The notes under the pieces were generated by a model that worked only from the letters and a program-made list of their open reading frames with translations, was not told the DNA's origin and did not search any database. 64,000 nucleotides of DNA, taken from the NCBI GenBank assembly GCA_013350335.1, contig CM023540.1, positions 31,661,175 through 31,725,174 on the forward strand, read 5' to 3'. A program made the translations under genes and the position numbers. How positions within the stretch are numbered: position 1 is the first letter of the stretch; each line of letters begins with the position of its first letter. This DNA comes from Chimonanthus salicifolius. Taxonomy: Eukaryota > Streptophyta > Magnoliopsida > Laurales > Calycanthaceae. Positions 59,661 to 64,000 of the stretch are shown here, in pieces.

Positions 59661-60593
59661 AATCAGATATTGCATTGTGTGGATATCGTTATCCAACATT
59701 TCATGAGCAGAAACACTATCAACGTGACCAGAGACTTTGATTGGGATAGAACTATTTGAAAGAAAAAAATTGCTATGTGCATGATTTTCAACTGTTGAAT
59801 AGAAAATGATCCAGAGAAATAGCCACTAGTAGCATATCTTTTAGAAAATTTTATTGCAACACAAGACAATGAACTAGGCAAGAAGCAACGTAAAAGCAAA
59901 TAACCATATGAAAGAAATGAACTAAAAAATCATGCACCACAAATTTGAATACAAGTTAATAAGTGACCAGGGTTAATAAATTTAACCATGATTCAGTTTT
60001 CCTCTTTCCTAGAATCAAGGAAGTGAAAGGTCTTCATTGCTGTACAGAAGACACTGGCACAGTTAATGTACAAACTATATATACTTCCTAATGCTCTAAT
60101 AACCTTCGTCTTCACAAAGGTTTTCACTGCCAATAGTTGGGCTGCATGGCTCTTCCAAACCATAACCATCCAAGAAACAAATAATACGAGTTCCAGCAAA
60201 ATCAAGTCCCTAACCTCCCTTGAGTTGTAGAAATTTAAGCTAAATGATTGAAGTCTTTTATCAAAGTTTTAGTCCTTTAGAAACCTGTGAAACAGAAGAC
60301 GACAACGGTCAAGTGGCAATTGTCATTTCATGAGCAAGTAAGATACAAGCAAAAGGCACCATTAAAACATATAATCCATACAATGCTATGCCTGTATGAT
60401 CTCTACAAAAGTGGGCATAGCAAGATGTTCTACACTTCGAGATCATATCCTGCAAGACATGGTTCAGAAAATGAACAGTAATCTTTTCCCCCAAAATACT
60501 AGTGTGACATGCCCATTTTGGTACATATAGTAGAAACTCAAATGATTTAAGCTAGGAAAGACAGTTATCCTTCACAAAATGCCACGACTAAAA

Positions 60594-61779
60594 CTAATTT
60601 GAGTTGGAAGTATTGATATTTACCTTCTTAGGTGTTGCAGTAGTAGAACTGCTTGGTGTTTGTTTCTTTTCCACTGGTTTCAAGATCTCAAATGAACACA
60701 TCAGTGATTCATCGACACTCAATAGAGCACCTGCATTGTCAAACTCTCCACCATAGTTTGGTGCTGAAAATATTGTGACCAATCTCCTTTGTCCAAAAAA
60801 TTCATATCCATCTTCAACCACCTGAATATATATTTTTTACGTGAAATGGAAGATAATCCAAACTATAAAAGTTGTATCCCATATTAAAAGCAGAGTATGC
60901 ATATTTGGGACAAGAGATGGCCATCCATTCTGGCATGGAATTTAGGTAAGCATTGAAGTCAGAAACCTGGGATGCAAGTTTTCTGCACTTTCAACCCAAA
61001 AGCCAGCAGCAGTAATTATAGGGTTGACAAATTAAAGAAACATCAACGGGAATGTCTGATTTTAGTAAATGGAAGATTGGATGCTATCTATCAATCACAC
61101 CAAAAGTTCTCATACGAGGAAGATTGGATGATATCACACCAAAGGTTCTCATACTTTTTGTTTTATAATTCTTGAAATCTAGATATATACCCATAAAGAC
61201 AATGTCAATCTTTACTAACCTGATGGCCACGGCATATGAGGTCAAGGTCATTCTTGTCCAAAAATTCATGGAGCATATCAGCTCCAAAGGTAGAGGAGAC
61301 ACCTCTGTCATTATCTTTCCAACCCTCAATCAAAGGGTCAGGATCAGACCAAAGCAAATCACATAACAGTCCACTATCTGGTATCTCAGTAGGCCTTTCG
61401 ATTTCTTCTATTTGACTCACACTGTGTAGCTCTGGAGACAAGCCCCCATGCATACAAAGAATCTTTTCTTCAATGAGTGCAGCAACAGGTAAGCAATTGA
61501 AGCAATCAGTGAATGTCTTCCAGAGACGCACATTAAACCTCCGTTTACACTCATCATAGAACCCATAAATTTTATTGATCTTTGCATCTTCATGGTTCCC
61601 CCTCAGAAGAAAGACCTTGTTGGGATACTTTATTTTATAGGCCAAAAGCAAACAGATGGTCTCTAAGCTTTGTTTTCCTCGATCTACATAGTCCCCTAGA
61701 AATAAATAACTTCCAGCTGGAGGGAAGCCTCCATATTCAAAGAGCCTTAAAAGGTCAGAATATTGCCCATGTATGTCAC
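60594..61779 (-). CDS. TOPP: Serine/threonine protein phosphatase PP1 catalytic subunit (TOPP), last two exons
   Basis: Type-1 phosphatase catalytic subunit. Exons on the minus strand: 61779-61220 and 60821-60594 (stop 60596-60594); phases join at HQ|VVEDG. Metal and catalytic motifs seen in order: GDIHG, GDYVDRG, LLRGNHE, CMHGG, LICRGHQ and [13 protein letters not shown]. After the core comes a Ser/Thr/Lys/Asn-rich tail of about 25 residues ([16 protein letters not shown]..). The first exon(s), coding the N-terminal helices up to IKICG, were not found between 61780 and 64000 and must lie further right. Differences from canonical PP1: Gly replaces the Cys of NYCGEF, DAKINK replaces CASINR after RGNHE, and VSSTFGAD has Ser at the usual Cys/Phe/Tyr. 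Some plant TOPP isoforms, as I recall, share the first two. Confidence 0.93.
60822..61219 (-). other. Intron of the PP1 gene
   Basis: 398-base intron with donor GTTAGT and acceptor TATTCAG on the minus strand. It contains a small tandem duplication around 61072-61152 (ggaagattggatg..atcacaccaaa.gttctcata, twice). Confidence 0.8.
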
Positions 61780-62129
61780 CTGTAAAATGTCTGCAATGTT
61801 AAATACATGGTTTAAATAAGATAATGCACATTTAATACATGAATTTGGGCAATTAAATAGGAATTAATACACATTTAATACAATCACAAACAGAGAACAT
61901 TTCAAAAGAACAGATAGCCATTCATTCCAAGGTACATTGGAGTATACAGATTAGAAATCACATTCAATTGAATATTATCTTAAACTTTTTACCAAATCTA
62001 TAGTGGCTCTATTAACAAATACATATTTGCACAAGAGCAAACCTAGAAACAAAATCTCTCTCCTACTTCATACAGCCAAACAAGTGAATATGGATGGACT
62101 ATTTGGATGAGGAAAAATGGGAGGATTTG

Positions 62130-62660
62130 GGAAGAAAAAATGGACTGTATAGAGTCATGCATTGAGGGAGAATTGGGGAAGAAAAATATTAGAGAGATTG
62201 GAAGAAACTGCATTCAGGGTTGTTCAAATTCAATGTAAATGGGCTGTTCAAGGAAAGCTTGGAGCGGCAGGGATTGGCATAGTCCTGTATGATGGACAAA
62301 GGAAAAGTGAAAATATTTTTTCCTCAAGGTTGGTGAACATGAAGGAATAAAAAAAGGTGGAGCTACAAGCAATAATGAAGTGCTTAAGATAAACTTCCAA
62401 CGAAAACCAATAGTTTAGGGAGATTCATCAAATGCATTTAAAAGTGCAGAAGGTGGAGGTAGAATGCCATGGAAACTTATCACTAGGAAGGGAGATCTAG
62501 ACTTTGGAAAGATCAAGGGACATTTTTCAGCATGCTAAACAGTCGATAAATGGTACTGCAGATTTCCTAGCAAAGAATAGGGGGAAATTACAAGAAATGA
62601 TAGTAACTCTTTGGACTAATGACCTACAATGTAATACAAGGGAATAACAACCTTGTATAA
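62130..62660 (+). mobile_element. LINE 3' fragment with RNase H domain
   Basis: Broken + frames read IQCKWAVQGKLGAAGIGIVLYDGQRKS, then ELQAIMKCLK, DSSNAFKS and finally HAKQSINGTADFLAKN. These match the RNase H domain of plant LINE ORF2 in order: GxGxVLxD, the E and D catalytic positions, and NxxADFLAK. A stop at 62348-62350 and frame changes make it inactive. It lies antisense to the phosphatase gene. Confidence 0.75.
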
Positions 62661-63559
62661 AATTGGGCACTCTTTTTGTACATTTGGATGACATAAACTC
62701 TGATATTGCTTTCGTTACAACCAAAAGAAGCCACAACTGCAAGTTTGTAAACAAGCACCACCTACACGTTGAAGAGACCAAATTGATAGAAGCAATGCAT
62801 TCTTGTAGAACTCAGCATGGTCCAAAATAGGTCCTCCACAAAGAAATGAACTTTCACTAAGAACAAGAATTAAGTGAAAAGAGCGTAAATAGCTTTCATG
62901 TCTGTAGTCCTTTATAACCATTCATTGTTGACATCTCAGATGGTATAGTGTGAATACCATGCATGGATTAATGGGTGTAACATATCCATACCATTCATGC
63001 CTTTTTGTCAAATTCTTTTATGAATTATTGATTCTTTTAGTACTTGCAACATTGTTTTTCCAAGATGACAAAACATTATCACATTTTCTTCATTTGAAAC
63101 CTAACAAAAACATCAAAAATGTTTATTACTTGAATTTTGGAGTAAAATTTTACATTATTATTATTACTGGTTTATTTTACATTAATCTTGTTATTAGCTG
63201 CATCTACATATACTATAGATTGGCTGAACCCAACACCTATTGTACCAACGTCAGATCATGACATATGTACCCACCCATACCATGCAATATGTTTCAGAGT
63301 GCGTGAGACTTCCTAAATCAAAGTTCAAAAACTGACACCAATGAACTTTCTTTATACAAGTTTTTGACTTCCCTGACTTAAACGTTGAGTATAAACTGGA
63401 TCTAGATTGTAGTTAATTTAATTGATTTTGTGACTATTTTGATCATTTAGCATGCAATGGAATTTCCAAACATACGAGATAAGAAAATTTTCCCTAGTTT
63501 AACCAACCATATTCTCTTCCTCTCCCCAAATTGAAGTCTATTTCTAGTCTTATACACAT

Positions 63560-63880
63560 ATAACCATTTCACCTGGGCAACAAGTGCCCTGGGCCATATG
63601 GGACCAGCAGACATGGAGATAGGTGCATTTCAAAGATCTTTTCAAGATGATATTGCCCATAAAAAATCAGGTCCATTGGATTTCAAAAGTAATGGTCCAA
63701 AAATCAACAATTAAAGTGGGGTCAATTTTGGATGGATTTCAACCTAACGGTGAGATTAACTTGAAATTGATTAAAATTGGGTAGAGATCCAATTCAAAGG
63801 GGGTAGGTCCATGTGAGGGGAAAAAGGGTGTTTGTGGGGCCTAGGTGGACCCCACATGTGGCTCCAAAAAATGTAGCCCA
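63560..63880 (+). repeat. Dispersed repeat family 3, longest copy
   Basis: Word order: cacctgggcaac, gccctgggccatatgggacc, aggtgcatttcaaagat, cataaaaaatcaggtccattggatttcaaaagt, gggtcaattttggatggatttcaacc, ttaaaattgggtagagatcc, ggggcctaggtggaccccacatgtgg. Four other copies occur in the window. Class unknown; no terminal repeats or coding potential identified. Confidence 0.6.
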
Positions 63881-64000
63881 ATGGGGAATGGAGCTTACGT
63901 GAAAATCACACACACATACACACTCTTCTACATATCTTATAAGTAAAGATAATAAAATTGAACAATCATATTCTCTTCCTCTCTCCATCTTCAAAACTAA

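Larger units (their letters stand above)
56768..60593. other. Spacer between the phylloplanin-like gene and the phosphatase gene
   Basis: No gene recognised. It holds an hAT-like element (58080-58568), a SINE family 1 end (58683-58790) and a minus-strand family 3 repeat (59510-59660). The segment nearest 60593 is the phosphatase 3' UTR. The block 57600-57840 is AT-rich with a 71-codon minus frame of unknown nature. Confidence 0.7.
61780..64000 (-). other. PP1 intron or upstream region, with LINE and repeat insertions
   Basis: Upstream of the PP1 exon at 61779 (acceptor TTTTACAG). No PP1 5' exon was recognised here, so at least this much intron separates it from the preceding exon. Holds an RNase H-bearing LINE fragment (62130-62660, + strand) and a family 3 repeat (63560-63880). 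Confidence 0.55.

Noticed and set aside
1..64000. tRNA or rRNA genes
   Set aside because: Only degenerate tRNA-like boxes within SINEs were seen; no intact cloverleaf or rRNA segment was recognised.

Overview
The window is nuclear DNA of a flowering plant. It is AT-rich, coding sequence lies in short exons bounded by GT/AG sites, introns and spacers run to several kilobases, and old retrotransposon and SINE debris is everywhere. Every recognised gene has its closest remembered counterpart in angiosperms; the sequence alone does not settle the lineage. No prokaryote-style system (operon, CRISPR, phage) is present, and I found no convincing undescribed biological system.

Layout. (1) About 1-7636, + strand: 3' part of a magnesium/proton exchanger gene (MHX), six exons, N-terminal exons upstream of the window. 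(2) 9797-15848, - strand: complete PHR2 (photolyase-related blue-light protein), four exons, convergent with MHX. (3) 18030-36103, + strand: complete gamma-tubulin complex component 4 (GCP4), sixteen exons joined into a 744-residue protein, divergent from PHR2 across a 2.2-kb AT-rich spacer. (4) 36.1-47.6 kb: gene desert with SINEs, simple repeats and a well-preserved TRIM retrotransposon (44158-44970). (5) 47626-50175, + strand: three-exon dormancy-associated/auxin-repressed protein (DRM1/ARP), with TATA box and two G-boxes upstream. (6) 50.2-55.7 kb: LINE, SINE and hAT-like debris. (7) 55758-56767, + strand: two-exon secreted phylloplanin-like protein (Ole e 1-like family). (8) 60594-61779, - strand: last two exons of a type-1 protein phosphatase catalytic subunit (TOPP/PP1); its 5' exons lie beyond the right edge.

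The genes are unrelated housekeeping, signalling and stress genes rather than a pathway. The observations most worth checking are: four single-base indels in otherwise well-conserved exons of MHX and PHR2 (residual assembly error or recent pseudogenisation), while the other four genes are clean; the TRIM element with primer-binding site, polypurine tract and 5-bp target duplication; two tRNA-derived SINE families; and a dispersed family of hAT-like elements rich in GGGTCGGG/GCCCGAGCCC. Exon boundaries were worked out by hand from splice sites, reading phase and remembered family sequences; no database search was run.
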